64,000 nucleotides of DNA from Trissonchulus latispiculum (GCA_030248195.1 JASAND010015780.1:1-64000); one strand, 5' to 3'. Counted from the first letter of the stretch, positions 45,420-55,722 are shown. A program made the numbers and translations. Notes: generated from the sequence alone by a model not told the origin.

Positions 45420-46079
45420 TTAAATGGTTTTGGAAATATTTGTTTTTTCTATTGATGATATAAGTGAGGTATAATCTTTTCTTATCAAATCAATCCAGAA
45501 CCATTTATTCTTAGCAAATGCTTTCACACATTTAGGGCAAGGTAAATTTTTTAGTTCAAACTCATGAATGAACAGATTGTACAATATATTCATTCGATAA
45601 TAATTGCTTTGATAAGGAACAACGCAAACCCATTCCGACGGCATATGACTGTGGTTATATTTTTTGTGGTAGCCATAAAGCGCGTCAACTGGAGGATCTC
45701 GTTCTCTTCCGAAATGAAACTTGTGGCAAAATACTTCAAGTCTGTGAGTCAATCTTCCATATTTTATTACCTCCAAACCACTGTCCTGCTCAACATTCGA
45801 TACAACCTCAAAGCATACCATTCCAGGAAAAGTCTTTCTCATAAAATGCAAGATTCCTTGAATGTCATTCTCAGGATTGTGGTTAACGTATCCGCCTGTT
45901 TTCCAATAAATAAGATTATGAGCCATCAAGCATTTAATTTCATTGAAGTCCCTGTAGATGCAGTTGCTAGCCGGCATACCATGAAAGTCATTATAATGAG
46001 AAAATAATTCGTAGAGGAATAATAATAAGTAACGGCTTTCAGATTGCACAAGGATATAAAATTCCTGATAATTGTCCAT
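45420..46079 (-). CDS. Orphan Polinton protein, 219 residues
   Basis: An uninterrupted leftward frame starts 35 bp after the PolB stop, so the two are likely co-oriented partners in replication or late functions. It is rich in Tyr, His, Phe and Asn. It has a possible CPKC metal knuckle near residue 182 and several His (HKFHFGRERD around 119-128). No signal peptide or membrane helix is evident. I do not recognise the family. The frame is intact beside decayed neighbours, which argues that it is real and was under selection until recently. Confidence 0.65.
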   Translation of the reverse strand: MDNYQEFYILVQSESRYLLLFLYELFSHYNDFHGMPASNCIYRDFNEIKCLMAHNLIYWKTGGYVNHNPENDIQGILHFMRKTFPGMVCFEVVSNVEQDSGLEVIKYGRLTHRLEVFCHKFHFGRERDPPVDALYGYHKKYNHSHMPSEWVCVVPYQSNYYRMNILYNLFIHEFELKNLPCPKCVKAFAKNKWFWIDLIRKDYTSLISSIEKTNISKTI

Positions 46080-46113
46080 TCCTGAAATATATACATATTT
46101 CAGTTAATCCAAA

Positions 46114-49100
46114 TTATAGGTTCACAATATCATAGCCTAAGGGTACAGTTGAAAAATCGTCCAAAATAAGTCTTTTATCAAAAGTTGTTCGAAAACGTTT
46201 AGAACTAGATTTATTCTGTAATTGGGCTGTCCGTTTGCATCTGGATATAGAGCTGCTATCCACATTGACAATTCGTGCTCCTTCGTTTGTTGCTATATCC
46301 TTCATAACTTGAGGAGTGATGACTGCAGCATTCTTGAACGTTAATTTAATTCCCTTGATTTTATAGTCAGCAATCGGCCCTGCAGTTGTATTTACACTGT
46401 AGCCGTAGCTTTTTGGTCCAGTAGACCAAAATTCGGATGCAGAGGAACCTTTGCCATATTTGTCTTTAAGTTCATCTTTGAGTTCCCCCAAACTGTCTCC
46501 TTCAGGCAGTTCCTCTTGATTAGGACGGGATACGTAAATAATACTATCCGTGTCACAGTACAATGTTCGGTCCCCAGTTATTTTCAAGTAAGTGAAAAGT
46601 TTTATTCTAGCGTAGGCAGTGGTGAAAGCTCCAATTATTATATTATTGAAAGGAGCTGGGCAGGCATAATCCTGACTGCTTTTATATTGCAGCAGCATTA
46701 GGTTGTCTCCAACTATGATTGCATCCGTCACTGTCTTGGATTTATCCAGCAACTGCTTGACCAGCTGTTCATATGAATTGACGTATGTTGTCTTGTACTG
46801 GTTTTCCTTCTGAGCAAACTTTCCCCAAAAGCTGAAACAATAAGATACTGAAACAATAAATTAATCTCCAAGAAACAATTCAGCTAACTTGCGCAAAAGT
46901 TTAAAAATAATGCAGTTTAAATATAATATTACCTGTTAAGGATTAATTTCCCATATGTCCTTTGACCAGAGTTGTGCTGAATATTATTCTTATCCAATCT
47001 GATGCCTTCTTTTTCCCAAATTTCGTCAACATAACGTTGTTTTCCTTCTTCGGTTTGCACATCTTTGGGAAATCCACTGGCTTCGATTTTAATCTTCAGA
47101 AATGCGTTAATAAACTCTTTAAAAAGTTCTCCGCTTCTATTCTCAGGGGGCCAATGCCATACTTCATGTACTTTTATAATCTTGTATCCTTCACTAACTG
47201 CTAGCTTAAGTTCTTCGGACACCCATGTTCCGTGAAGAGTCCTTTCCTGATTTGAATGAAAGCACTGTTTTCGAGGTAAAATATGGCAGCATGACTGGCA
47301 AAGTGGAAATAGTAGTTTACCATTGGCACGATAAGGAAGTATCGGAATAAATAAGTTATTAGGAGGTAATACGTCACATTTGATTAATCCAAAATAATGC
47401 TCAATGGTTGTCCCAACAGGGCTAATCTGAACATCGGGAGTGTGAATTGGATAGATACCATACTTATTTACCCATGGATACTGACTTGTGATATCAACGT
47501 GACGTATTTTTTCACCCTGTTTGGCTTTATAGTATAAATACATAGGAGACACTCTACCACCGTAAAAGGCTGCTTTAGGTATCAGGGGATCCGCTATTGA
47601 CAATGATTTCGTGAAAAGCTTTAAATGTTTATTGCCACTAATTTCTGCATCCCAATCACATTCCCATTTCTCCACAACAGCATATCCTGCTTGTTTCAAT
47701 TTATCAGAGATTGCATAGGTATTTTGTCGAAGTTTATACATAGGAATTCCCATTAGCGGATGAATGTCACTTGGCTTATACTTTTGGCAAACATGATAAT
47801 GAAAAAAGCATCCGTGAAAGAAGAAAACTGTAGGTTTTCCACAGACATTTTGGCAAAATCCGTCCACGAAATTACCTTCAATCTTTATTTCTCTGCCCTT
47901 TCGACCGCTAGTAATTACTATTCCGCACAACTTTTCAATCCATGACATCCACAAAAACGCTTTGTGAGAATGCGACTTCCGTTTTGGAATGCCAAAAGCT
48001 GATATGACGGGTATTGTTTTTTTGGGCATATAATTTATTCGGTAGATCAAATTGCATGCGGATGCAATTGTAATGCTCGAGCTAAAAGGGTCAATGTTGG
48101 TGGTATCAATAAATATTTCCCGAAATTTGGTGCAGGCAAGGGCCAGAATAGTTACATCTTTAGAGCAGTAGGTGTGCAATTGAGCCTGTAAATTATATAA
48201 AGTTCCGCTTTCCTCAAATCTACGTTGAGTTTCTGAATACCATGCTTCAAATTTAGTCTTTTGACCTTCACACATTTTTTCAGGAGCAAAATAGTGTTTT
48301 TCTGGAAATGCTCCGATATAATTCTGATTCTGAGTAGTGTTAAAAAGGTGAGGAAAATGACCTTTGGCTAATTCATCGTCAAGACCAAATGCTTTAGGTA
48401 GTGCCGCCAGTGGTAAAGGAATAAAATTGCATGAGTCGATAAATTTCAGCTTGTTACTAATTGTAATCATCATAACTTTGCACCCGTTGAAAACTATTTC
48501 TTTTGGCCTGATGGAGTTGACATAAAGGTATCGCAATATAGGGAAGGCATCATAAGACTTAAAATTGTGGGCAACAGCAATAACGGGGTGTGACGACTTT
48601 TCGGTATAGCGAAATATGAATTCCATAAATAAAGAAACGCAGGTCCATCCAGAAAAAGATTGCTGAGGATGGTTATTTATCTGCGTTATTAGTAGATTTG
48701 GTGTGTGTGTGCCTGAATCTTGTACCGCTTCAATGTCGAAATAAGCGTAGTCAACGGAATTGTCTTTAATTGCTGGAGGTTCTATATAGCATGTATGATT
48801 AGGATCGTCATTCCAAATGCGACAAATTCCACACTGACTTAATCCGCAAAAATGTTTTTCTGGATCCAAATACTTTCGTCGTAAAACCTTGTTGCATCGT
48901 ATACACTTCTTGTACGTTTGGCACAGTTTCTTTTTATGATTTTCAAAGCATTCACTGGTTGCCCAAGTTCTATTACAGTGGTTGCATAATAAATATATAG
49001 CAGGAGTATCAACAGTTGCAGGACATGAAGACTGTTTACAAAAAGGGCAGGCATTTGTACAACGGTGAGAATTGTCATATCCTTTTCCGCATTTGCTGCA

Positions 49101-50156
49101 GAAATAAGATGTATTGAAAAATCCAGGCATTTTACGTATAACATCATAATGACGGTCGTGATAAAGCAGATTTATAACATTGTTATGATTTGGACCGTGA
49201 AATATTCGCTGTCCACATTGATCAGCAGAAAAAACGTTGATTTGGTACTGGCTCAGTGAACAACACTCTTGGACCGTGAATATCCGTCTATTGATCGGGA
49301 AATGCTGTTGAAACTGCTGAATTTCGGCTATACCACACTTCCCAAATTGAACTCCAGCCTTTTCGTGCAGTTTTATGGCCTTCTCGTATTGAAGGCCATG
49401 AGAGGATTTTGGAAATATCAAGGCTTTGTTCCATAATGACTTATCATATTTAGTTATGTGAATACCAACGACAAGCGCTCTGGCCAGACAAAGATCATCA
49501 TTATTTTTAATGCGTATTACACTTCGTTTATCCTTGGAGAGCCAGCTGCCAAACTTCCGACTTGCTCCTTTCCCTCCAGCCGAAAAGTCAGTATGAATCA
49601 TGTTCAGATGACAGGAACCGTCCAACGAAAAGTCTTCATTTGAGTTTAGCACGTTTACTAGTCGTTCCATTATTAAATCCACGCTTATATCGTCAACAGT
49701 TACGTATGGAATGGCAATAGGATAGCTAAGGCCTGAACTTTGCAAGACAATTCTCATATAGTCGGACCCAGATTTGCCAGATTTCAGTTTCTCGAATATA
49801 TCGTGCAATATCTCGTGCAGCATTTCGTAAATTTCGTTTCCTCTGAGGGTGTCCAAATTGCGGAACGTAATATCCATATCCTCTACAGTAGTCTTAAAGT
49901 TGTGATTGACCTTTTTTGAAATTTTGTTGATTACGTAGTGTTGACCTTCCTCAGGCTTCTGGTTTTCTTCTGTCACATCGCTCGTTGGCTTGTTGTGAAA
50001 TTGAGAATGTTTATCAAACCATGTTTTGGATACAAAGTTTTTACCACAATATGTACAAACAAATAAATTATCAGTATTCATATGGTACATTTTTTCATGT
50101 TGTCTTAAATTGTCACGGCGGCTAAAGCTAGCCGCACATTTGGAACAGTTAAACAT
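46114..50156 (-). CDS. Protein-primed DNA polymerase B, two exons
   Basis: Exons are 50156-46933 and 46831-46114; together 1313 residues in one frame. This is the replicative polymerase of Polintons. The N-terminus has two C2H2 zinc fingers (residues 4-25 and 34-54). Residues about 214-345 carry NNDDLCLARAL and a later DRHYDVI, like a Cys/His OTU-type protease domain. A Cys-rich zinc region follows (350-460). Exonuclease motifs are FDIEA (D474, E476), AHNFKSYD (N531, D536) and YCSKD (Y663, D667). Polymerase motif A is HVDITSQYP (D888) and motif C is YCDTDS (about 1166-1171). Motif B is split by a 101-bp GT-AG intron: KLILN ends exon 1 and FWGKF opens exon 2, with a serine codon across the junction. 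The exon 1 frame stops three codons into the intron if unspliced, so splicing is needed. All catalytic motifs look intact. Confidence 0.9.
46832..46932 (-). other. Spliceosomal intron in PolB, 101 bp
   Basis: On the leftward strand the donor is AACAG|GTAATA and the acceptor TTGTTTCAG|C, with a duplicated TATTGTTTCAG-like pyrimidine tract. Phase 2. Splicing unites the two halves of polymerase motif B. Confidence 0.85.
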
Positions 50157-50362
50157 AGATCACAGAGACAGGATCGCCGTTGAAGTATTTGTAAATGCGA
50201 ATAACAGGAAAGGAAAAGCAGGCGGGAAATGAGCAATCATCGTTTAACGCATCCAAAAGAGCTTCTTCGAATCCTGGAAAACACCGATTCGATCGTCCAA
50301 CAATAAGTACAGAAAGACCACACACAGACACTTTATCCCAGCTGTACTGAACGTGCGGCTTT

Positions 50363-51358
50363 TCAGTGCAGAAGCTTTCGTTTGGGAATTTCTTTGAGAG
50401 ACTCATTAGCTTGCTCCACAGGATTATCGACATTCAATAGTTCTTGGGAATAGAAAGCTGGAAAAAGAACATTACCGTCATTATCTTCAATTCTGTATCT
50501 GTGTTTTGGACCTGATAACTGTGCGCAAATTTTAAAGATTTCCGCAGAAAAAGTAGGCTCGTAACCTTTAGCTACCGCTGATTTGATCAATTGAACTCTG
50601 ACACTATCGCCTTTTTGAAACGAAAATGGCTTAGAAGTTTTCAAGATGGATTTGGTTTGAAAAGCGTAAACATCAGCTTGATTTTCTGGATTTATTTCAC
50701 TTGGAGAAAAGTTGTTTAAAATTTTCATTTTGCGTTTATTCATCCCATCTACAATACGTTGCAGACTATCAATATATCGAAAAGTATCGTTTGCGAACAT
50801 AAACCGATAAAGCCGTTTCTTCAACTCTCGGATACATCTCTCTGCCAATGAACTTTTAACTCGTTCATCTGTAGCATAGTATATATGCACGTTGTGCTCT
50901 CTCATAAACTGTTTGAACACTGAGGATGTATATTCAGTACCTCGGTCAACGTAAGTATTTGCACAAATACGACTAGAGGATTCAATGATATCCTTAAAGG
51001 CATTTACTACATCTTGAGAAGTCTTAGATTTTAATGGCCGAGCCCAACAATAACGTGAAAATTCATCAACAACAATTAGTATAAATGTGAATCCTGAATT
51101 GAACCGCTTTAGTGAAGACATATCGCACAGATCCGATGCCCATGTTTCGTCAAGAGTAGCCACTATTTGCAGTCGAGGAAACTTATAGCGAGGATGTCTA
51201 GTTCGTGAATACACAAACTGGGATTTTAGAAAATGTTCCACGTCTTTCCTGGATACTTTAAGCCCTCTATCTCTAGCATACTCATACAAACTGTTAATGC
51301 CGCTGTAAGCAGCAGCAGATTCCGGACTGTACCAAAGATCACTAAGCTCGTCAGACAT
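50363..51358 (-). CDS. Polinton integrase (retroviral type, DDE)
   Basis: 331 residues, intact. It catalyses insertion of the element's linear DNA. The rve core runs from about 65 to 200. Catalytic residues are D76 (WASDLCDM), D138 (YVDRGTEY) and E173 (SSLAERCIRELKKR), with 34 residues between the last two. The C-terminal part (about 255-315), with KGDSVRVQL and a following FYSQEL, matches the DNA-binding tail typical of Polinton integrases. The canonical N-terminal HHCC zinc finger is not obvious. It lies leftward between PC4-like and PolB genes; a 94-codon ORF overlapping its 3' end (50433-50149) is probably a shadow. Remote possibility: a Ginger-type transposase, but the neighbours settle it. 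Confidence 0.92.
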   Translation of the reverse strand: MSDELSDLWYSPESAAAYSGINSLYEYARDRGLKVSRKDVEHFLKSQFVYSRTRHPRYKFPRLQIVATLDETWASDLCDMSSLKRFNSGFTFILIVVDEFSRYCWARPLKSKTSQDVVNAFKDIIESSSRICANTYVDRGTEYTSSVFKQFMREHNVHIYYATDERVKSSLAERCIRELKKRLYRFMFANDTFRYIDSLQRIVDGMNKRKMKILNNFSPSEINPENQADVYAFQTKSILKTSKPFSFQKGDSVRVQLIKSAVAKGYEPTFSAEIFKICAQLSGPKHRYRIEDNDGNVLFPAFYSQELLNVDNPVEQANESLKEIPKRKLLH

Positions 51359-51415
51359 TGAAAAAATGCTTTATTTGTACAGCATGAGTCTATATACAAA
51401 ATCTCTTTACTTAAA

Positions 51416-51784
51416 TTAGTTCATTGACAATGTATCGTCATCGTATCCTAAACGATTCAACATCTGATACAATACTTTCATACACTGCAGTGCTTGGTCA
51501 GGGTTAAGGTTTATCCCTTTTCCTGCTTTCAAGATGGCGTTACCATCAGCGTCCATGGTAAATTTCTTGGTAACACTATCGCGAGCACGATAAAACGATC
51601 TGATATCTATAGTTTGGCCTCTAGACGTGAATATGAAGCGGCCAAATATTAGTTTCTCTTCATCGATAGTGAAATAACCTGGAGGAACAGCAACGGGAAT
51701 AATTTCAGGTTGCGTGGACTTTACGTAAATTACTTTGCCTTCGTCCTCTTCAGCTATCTTCAGTTGTTTTGGCTCTGATGCCAT
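51416..51784 (-). CDS. PC4-like single-stranded-DNA-binding protein
   Basis: 122 residues, intact. After an acidic N-terminus, residues about 40-108 follow the transcription coactivator PC4 (p15) pattern: a beta strand pair (LIFGRFIFTSRGQT), IDIRSFYRA (59-67), a linker, then KGINLNPDQ (89-97) and a C-terminal helix. PC4 proteins bind ssDNA and melted DNA as dimers and support transcription and replication. In the Polinton this could serve as the ssDNA-binding protein during protein-primed strand-displacement replication, or as a transcription factor. It is transcribed divergently from the minor capsid gene, with only 46 bp between the start codons. Identification is by pattern and is moderately sure. 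Confidence 0.6.
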   Translation of the reverse strand: MASEPKQLKIAEEDEGKVIYVKSTQPEIIPVAVPPGYFTIDEEKLIFGRFIFTSRGQTIDIRSFYRARDSVTKKFTMDADGNAILKAGKGINLNPDQALQCMKVLYQMLNRLGYDDDTLSMN

Positions 51785-51830
51785 TCTAAATAAAGACTAG
51801 AATATAGCTATATTAAAAGGAACACAAACC
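51785..51830. promoter_or_regulatory. Divergent promoter region
   Basis: The 46-bp gap between start codons contains TATTAAAAGGAAC (51811), about 20 bp before the rightward ATG, and a possible leftward TATA (CTATATTC read on the other strand). It probably drives the early (leftward) and virion (rightward) blocks. Confidence 0.45.
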
Positions 51831-52528
51831 ATGTCTGCATGTATAATGGAGTTTACTGTATTTTTAAGCAAACGGTGTAATGACAGCCTGGCTGAGATAT
51901 CGTCTGAACCTATGCAGCGTGTAAAAATCGCATCGCAGAAATTTCAAGTTGCGCTCTATAAAGCTTTCATTCCTCATACATTTTTTAACGTAACCCCAGA
52001 ATTATTCTATTTGGAGTACAAATCTGCGGATCAGGAAGCAAGGAAGATCGAGCTTACCAAAGGGTACTATAGGACAGCTAAGGAATTTTATAAGACGTTA
52101 AGTTCTAAACTGGAAGAAACGCAAGTCGTACTAAGGTTTAATGACAAAACCGCTCAGTTTACTATAGAGTGCCCAGAATCCTGCAGTATTCCTAAGCTGT
52201 CGACAAAGTTGGCTAAGCTTCTCGGCTTAGAAACTGCATCTATTGAAGATACAGCTTCCGGGCGGATTGATGTTACTTTAGCACACGATACTTAATTGTC
52301 AAATGCTCCTTCCAGGAGAAGCAAATATGTAATGATACAGCAGACAATATACTGGCTATTATACCTGTGAATTCCGAAGAGTTTTATCAACCTATTTTCC
52401 CCGACTACTACAACGTAGCTTTTGACTTCAACAGCTTAGGTCATGTTTCTATTACTGACAGTGACGGCGACGTGCTTACATTCGAGAAAGGCACAATCGC
52501 AGTTCAGCTGAAACTGCGTCCTTGCTGA
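51831..52528 (+). pseudogene. Minor capsid (penton-like) protein, frame-broken
   Basis: The first frame (51831-52295) gives 154 residues with the layout of the conserved about 230-residue protein that stands beside the major capsid gene in animal Polintons: an N-terminal beta strand, FKVAL-like strand (KFQVALYKAFIPHTFFNV), LTKGYY and a C-terminal LLGLE. The remaining about 79 codons continue in the -1 frame from about 52289 to TGA 52526-52528, ending with a beta strand and LRP. The two frames overlap only at 52271-52292 and no canonical X_XXY_YYZ slippery site lies there, so a 1-base deletion is the simplest reading. Assignment as penton-like is from position and pattern. Confidence 0.65.
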
Positions 52529-52577
52529 AGAACAGATTGTTTGAATTTATTAGTCTCTGTTTTCAATTATCACCATT

Positions 52578-53057
52578 ATGGATAAGAAAATCACTCTTGG
52601 AATTGTCGCTGCTGTCACTTCTGTAACTTTTATCATAAGCATTACCTTAACGAATCAAAACATTTGCTGCTACGAGTGGCTGAAGCCTAAGTTTGAAGAG
52701 CCTATTGATCCCCAAATCTGGTACCGCATTGACTTTGATCAACGAAACGTATCGACTGAAAACACTTTATACAGATTTGCGCTGGACATACTAAAGTTTC
52801 CTTACCAGCTTTGTGACGAAACCTTACTCCAGCTAATCGAAGTGTGCGAAGATATAAGCCAAAAGCTAGACTTAGTAGACAAAGGAATCGTTGGCAAGTT
52901 CTTAACAGGAGAAGTGGAACAAAGTTTTAGCACTGAACGGTTTACGCCCTTTATTTTCGCATAAACTTTCCTAAGACTTGACATCGACAGCGTTGTTGAC
53001 TACGATACTACGCTGTATTGCAATATACAAGTAATCGCCCAGAAATCCAACTTTTAA
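52578..53057 (+). pseudogene. Single-pass membrane protein with in-frame stop
   Basis: The ATG at 52578 opens 128 residues: a basic start (MDKK), one membrane helix (about 6-26), CC after the helix, then a soluble, acidic domain. The stop is TAA at 52962-52964, but the same frame stays open for 30 codons to TAA 53055-53057 with protein-like sequence (LDIDSVVDYDTTLYCNIQV). Either the protein naturally ends at 128 residues or it has been shortened by a nonsense change. It stands in the virion block, so a structural or membrane role is likely. Family not recognised. Confidence 0.5.
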
Positions 53058-53085
53058 GATTTCATTTCCCTGTAAAGAATCACTG

Positions 53086-53258
53086 ATGGTTTATTATATG
53101 CGAAAAATAGCTGGATTTGTTAAGCCTGCTGTGATTCCCGCACCTTTTCCGGATAAAAAGAGACCTAAGCCAAAAAGAAGCCTGCAAAGAAACCAACAAA
53201 GAAGCGGACAAAGAAACCAACCCAGAAACCAAAGAAAACTAGGAAAACGCGCTTCTAA
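53086..53258 (+). pseudogene. Lysine-rich core-like peptide, frame-broken
   Basis: A short frame from 53086 runs through VIPAPFPDKKRPKPKR; the -1 frame, open from 53169 to TAA 53256-53258, is a Lys/Pro/Thr repeat of the type seen in DNA-condensing core peptides (KKPTKK, then a KTRKTRF end). The zero frame instead becomes an Arg/Gln/Asn run, as expected when a Lys-rich reading is shifted. The break falls at or just before CAAAAAG (53171-53177). Its stop overlaps the next ATG by one base (TAATG). By position and charge it probably packages element DNA in the particle. Confidence 0.5.
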
Positions 53259-54579
53259 TGCCTCATGTCAGCGTTGGTGACTCCTGCTCAGTGCAATCGT
53301 TTGCCTGGCAGGAAAAGCTCCCCATGCAGACGGATGTTACCAGTAATCAATTACGGGGGATATCTCTAGTCACTCCTTTACCGCGAACCGATCAAACAGC
53401 TCTTGAATTTCGCCTGGAGAAAGTACCTGACCAATGCCTAGAGTTTTATCATCAATGTTTCTAGCCATTGAGGTGCAAGTTCTTAACAGCGACCTTACTA
53501 ATCTGACCAGCACATCCAAAATATCCGTCTGCAATATGTTTGGCTATGCTCTATTTTCTGAAATTGAAGTCTTCATCAACGGTCAAAAGGTAAGACCACA
53601 CCAGGATATGTTTCCGTACCAGGCCTATACACTGGCAATGCTAAATTTTTCAACACCTACTAAAAAGTACTTGCTCAGCACCTGTGTGTTTGAAAAGGAT
53701 ACCAGCTACGCTATCGATAACTGGGATCCCACATTACCGGATATCGCGGTGAATAAAGGTCTAAAAAAGCGACTGGAATATATTTCAAAGTCCAAGAAAC
53801 TGTGCCTTGTAATGAGACTATTCCATGACATCTTCGGAAGTATCCGCTGTCTGCCTACGGACTGTACAGCCACCTTCAGGTTTCATCGCACGGATCCTAA
53901 GTTTACCTTAATCGGCGATGCCTCAAAAACCTATGCAATAAAGATTCTGTCGGCGAAGCTAATGGGAACCTTCTTTGAACCTAGTCCTACTTCACTTTCT
54001 TTGCAGAATCGGTTACTGCAAAGCGGAACATTCCAGATTCCTGTGCTCAGGCATATAATTAGAACTCAAACTATAGCTAAAGGCTCCAAGACCTTTCATT
54101 ACGACGCACCCTTTCTAGGTCGAATTCCGACAAAGATTTACGTGTTTATGGTTAAAAGCAGTGCCGTGACTTCGCCGGAAATCATAAGAAACCCCTTCAA
54201 TTTAGTTTACATGCATACCTCCCGAATCCATGTCTATAAAAACGATATTCCACTATTTTCGACGGAAGGACTCAGCCTCAGCGACACTTCTTATAATCTA
54301 ACATACTTTTTCTTCCTGCGAGGACTCAACTTTGCCAACGACGACCCTGGAATTAATCTGGACGAATATACAAATGGCTTTTTCATTATGCCCTGTGACC
54401 TGACCCGAGATCTTAGCAGCAACTGCGACTACTTATCGCCTCCAGAAGAAGGCAAAATCAGCATAAAGCTGTGGTTTGACAAAGAAACGCCCGAAAACGT
54501 GGTAGTGTTCTGCATCGCTGAGTACGACACTGCGATTACCCTAAATAGCGATAGGAATCCCAGCGTCGATGAATTGTAG
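53258..54579 (+). pseudogene. Major capsid protein, frame-broken near residue 60
   Basis: The N-terminal frame (53258-53464) begins MPHVSVGDS and includes TALEFRLE, the usual opening strand. The main frame (53434-54579, 381 codons) is -1 to it and carries the Polinton MCP landmarks: an FSEIEVFINGQKV loop, MFPYQAYTLAMLNFS, NKGLKKR, LFHDIF, a second jelly roll with NPFNLVYMHTS, NGFFIMPCDLT and a C-terminal beta strand with a short acidic end. The family forms the double-jelly-roll hexon-like capsomer. The frames overlap at 53431-53464; I see no canonical slippery heptamer there. Overall length (about 440 residues) is usual for the family. Confidence 0.85.
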
Positions 54580-54601
54580 GTCGCGCGCGCACCCCCTCAC
54601 C

Positions 54602-54645
54602 GCGCGCAGCGTTGACGAAGTTTCGCTTCGTCAACGCATGCGCGC
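54602..54645. repeat. GC-rich hairpin between capsid and ATPase genes
   Basis: Arms GCGCGCAGCGTTGACGAAG and CTTCGTCAACGCATGCGCGC pair fully except for one bulged base, around a TTTCG loop. It starts 23 bp after the capsid stop and ends about 64 bp before the ATPase ATG. The surrounding DNA (GCGCGCGC) is far more GC-rich than the element. Confidence 0.8.
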
Positions 54646-54708
54646 AAGGCCCTAACCTGAGACTAGACACATTGTTTATATTAATAGCTGTTTACAGTAG
54701 TTATCATA

Positions 54709-55365
54709 ATGTATGTAATAGAGTACCCTTTGCAGATACTTATGCCGTCACGCATTGCCGTGATTGGCAGTTCAGGTAGCGGTAAGACTTACCTTATCTA
54801 TAGAATGTTTGTGAATAGTGATACGGCATTTGACAGTCCAATTTCACGCACCGTGTTTATGTACGAAACTGAGCAGCCTCTGTACACTAAAATACAAGAA
54901 GAAATACTAAATGTCACGTTTATCAAAGGCCTCGATGAGGAATTCATTGCAAACAAAGACAACTGGACGGGAAATTCTGTTTTAATAATTGATGACCTGC
55001 AGCTAGCAAGCAGCTCAAACGAAACCATATATAAATTGCTAACAATCTATAGTCATCACTATAACATTACCGTGCTTATGCTGTGGCAGTCACCGTTCCT
55101 GGAAAGTCGATACGGCCCTTCTATCTCTCGGCAGTTTAACCACTTGCTCTTGTTGACGTCACGACGGGATCTTCGAGCTATAAGTACGTTGGGTTCACAA
55201 ATAATGCTAGGAAAAGCTAAAACATTTATGCAAATGTACCAACAAGCCATTAGTGAGAAACCGTATAATTATTTATGGATAGACGTTAGTCCCCAAACCC
55301 CAAGAGAACTGCAATTTCGCGGCTGTTTACCGTTCGAAGACAAACAAATTGTGTATTTACCTTAA
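54709..55365 (+). CDS. DNA-packaging ATPase (A32/FtsK-HerA type)
   Basis: 218 residues, intact. It powers DNA entry into the capsid. Walker A is GSSGSGKT (20-27), Walker B VLIIDD (91-96), followed by a conserved HH pair and LMLWQSPF (about 116-130), matching the sensor strand and glutamine of this family, where WQ/QN is usual. An in-frame ATG at codon 12 (MPSRIAV) is a second possible start. Length is normal for Polintons. It follows the capsid gene in the rightward block. Confidence 0.92.
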   Translation: MYVIEYPLQILMPSRIAVIGSSGSGKTYLIYRMFVNSDTAFDSPISRTVFMYETEQPLYTKIQEEILNVTFIKGLDEEFIANKDNWTGNSVLIIDDLQLASSSNETIYKLLTIYSHHYNITVLMLWQSPFLESRYGPSISRQFNHLLLLTSRRDLRAISTLGSQIMLGKAKTFMQMYQQAISEKPYNYLWIDVSPQTPRELQFRGCLPFEDKQIVYLP

Positions 55366-55422
55366 CTGTTTGCAGACTATGTGCTTTGTATAAAATGTAA
55401 TGTTTTCTAAATAAAATATTAA

Positions 55423-55722
55423 ATGTCTTTGTGTGTTCAAGAAAATATAACCTGTCTGCAGCTAATAGGTGCATCTAAGCAAGTGAGAAGAATTACGGAA
55501 ATAATTGCTGAAGGACACGATTCTTTCTTTGATTGCGTCACAGAAATAGCTTGGAACATGCTCTATTCAGACATAATCCCATTGAAACCCTCCCAGCTAA
55601 AGAAGCTGAAAGCTTATAGATTATTAATTAAAAAGTTGGCATCTCTGACAGTCAGCAATCGTAAGAAGCAGGCTATCCTGCTTAAGGTGCTGGTATCGCT
55701 TTGTGTAAATTTGACCCTATAG
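55423..55722 (+). pseudogene. Small helical Polinton protein, split by a TTAA element
   Basis: The frame begins MSLCVQ and continues with a helical pattern resembling the short protein that often lies just after the ATPase in invertebrate Polintons (IAWNML, LSQLKKLKAYRLLIKKLA, KKQAILL). At 55682 a 995-bp TTAA element is inserted; the last 12 codons are from the element. Right of the element, from 56677, about 40 bp of the original gene 3' end remain and the frame can be followed across the TTAA duplication. The function is unknown. Confidence 0.6.

Noticed and set aside
45564..46007. 147-codon rightward ORF
   Set aside because: It is antisense to the 219-residue orphan gene; composition fits a shadow frame.
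50149..50433. 94-codon leftward ORF between integrase and polymerase
   Set aside because: It overlaps the 3' end of the integrase and the first codons of the polymerase and has no recognisable features.
52271..53464. Programmed -1 ribosomal frameshifting in capsid genes
   Set aside because: No canonical slippery heptamer was seen in the minor or major capsid overlaps; kept only as a remote alternative.
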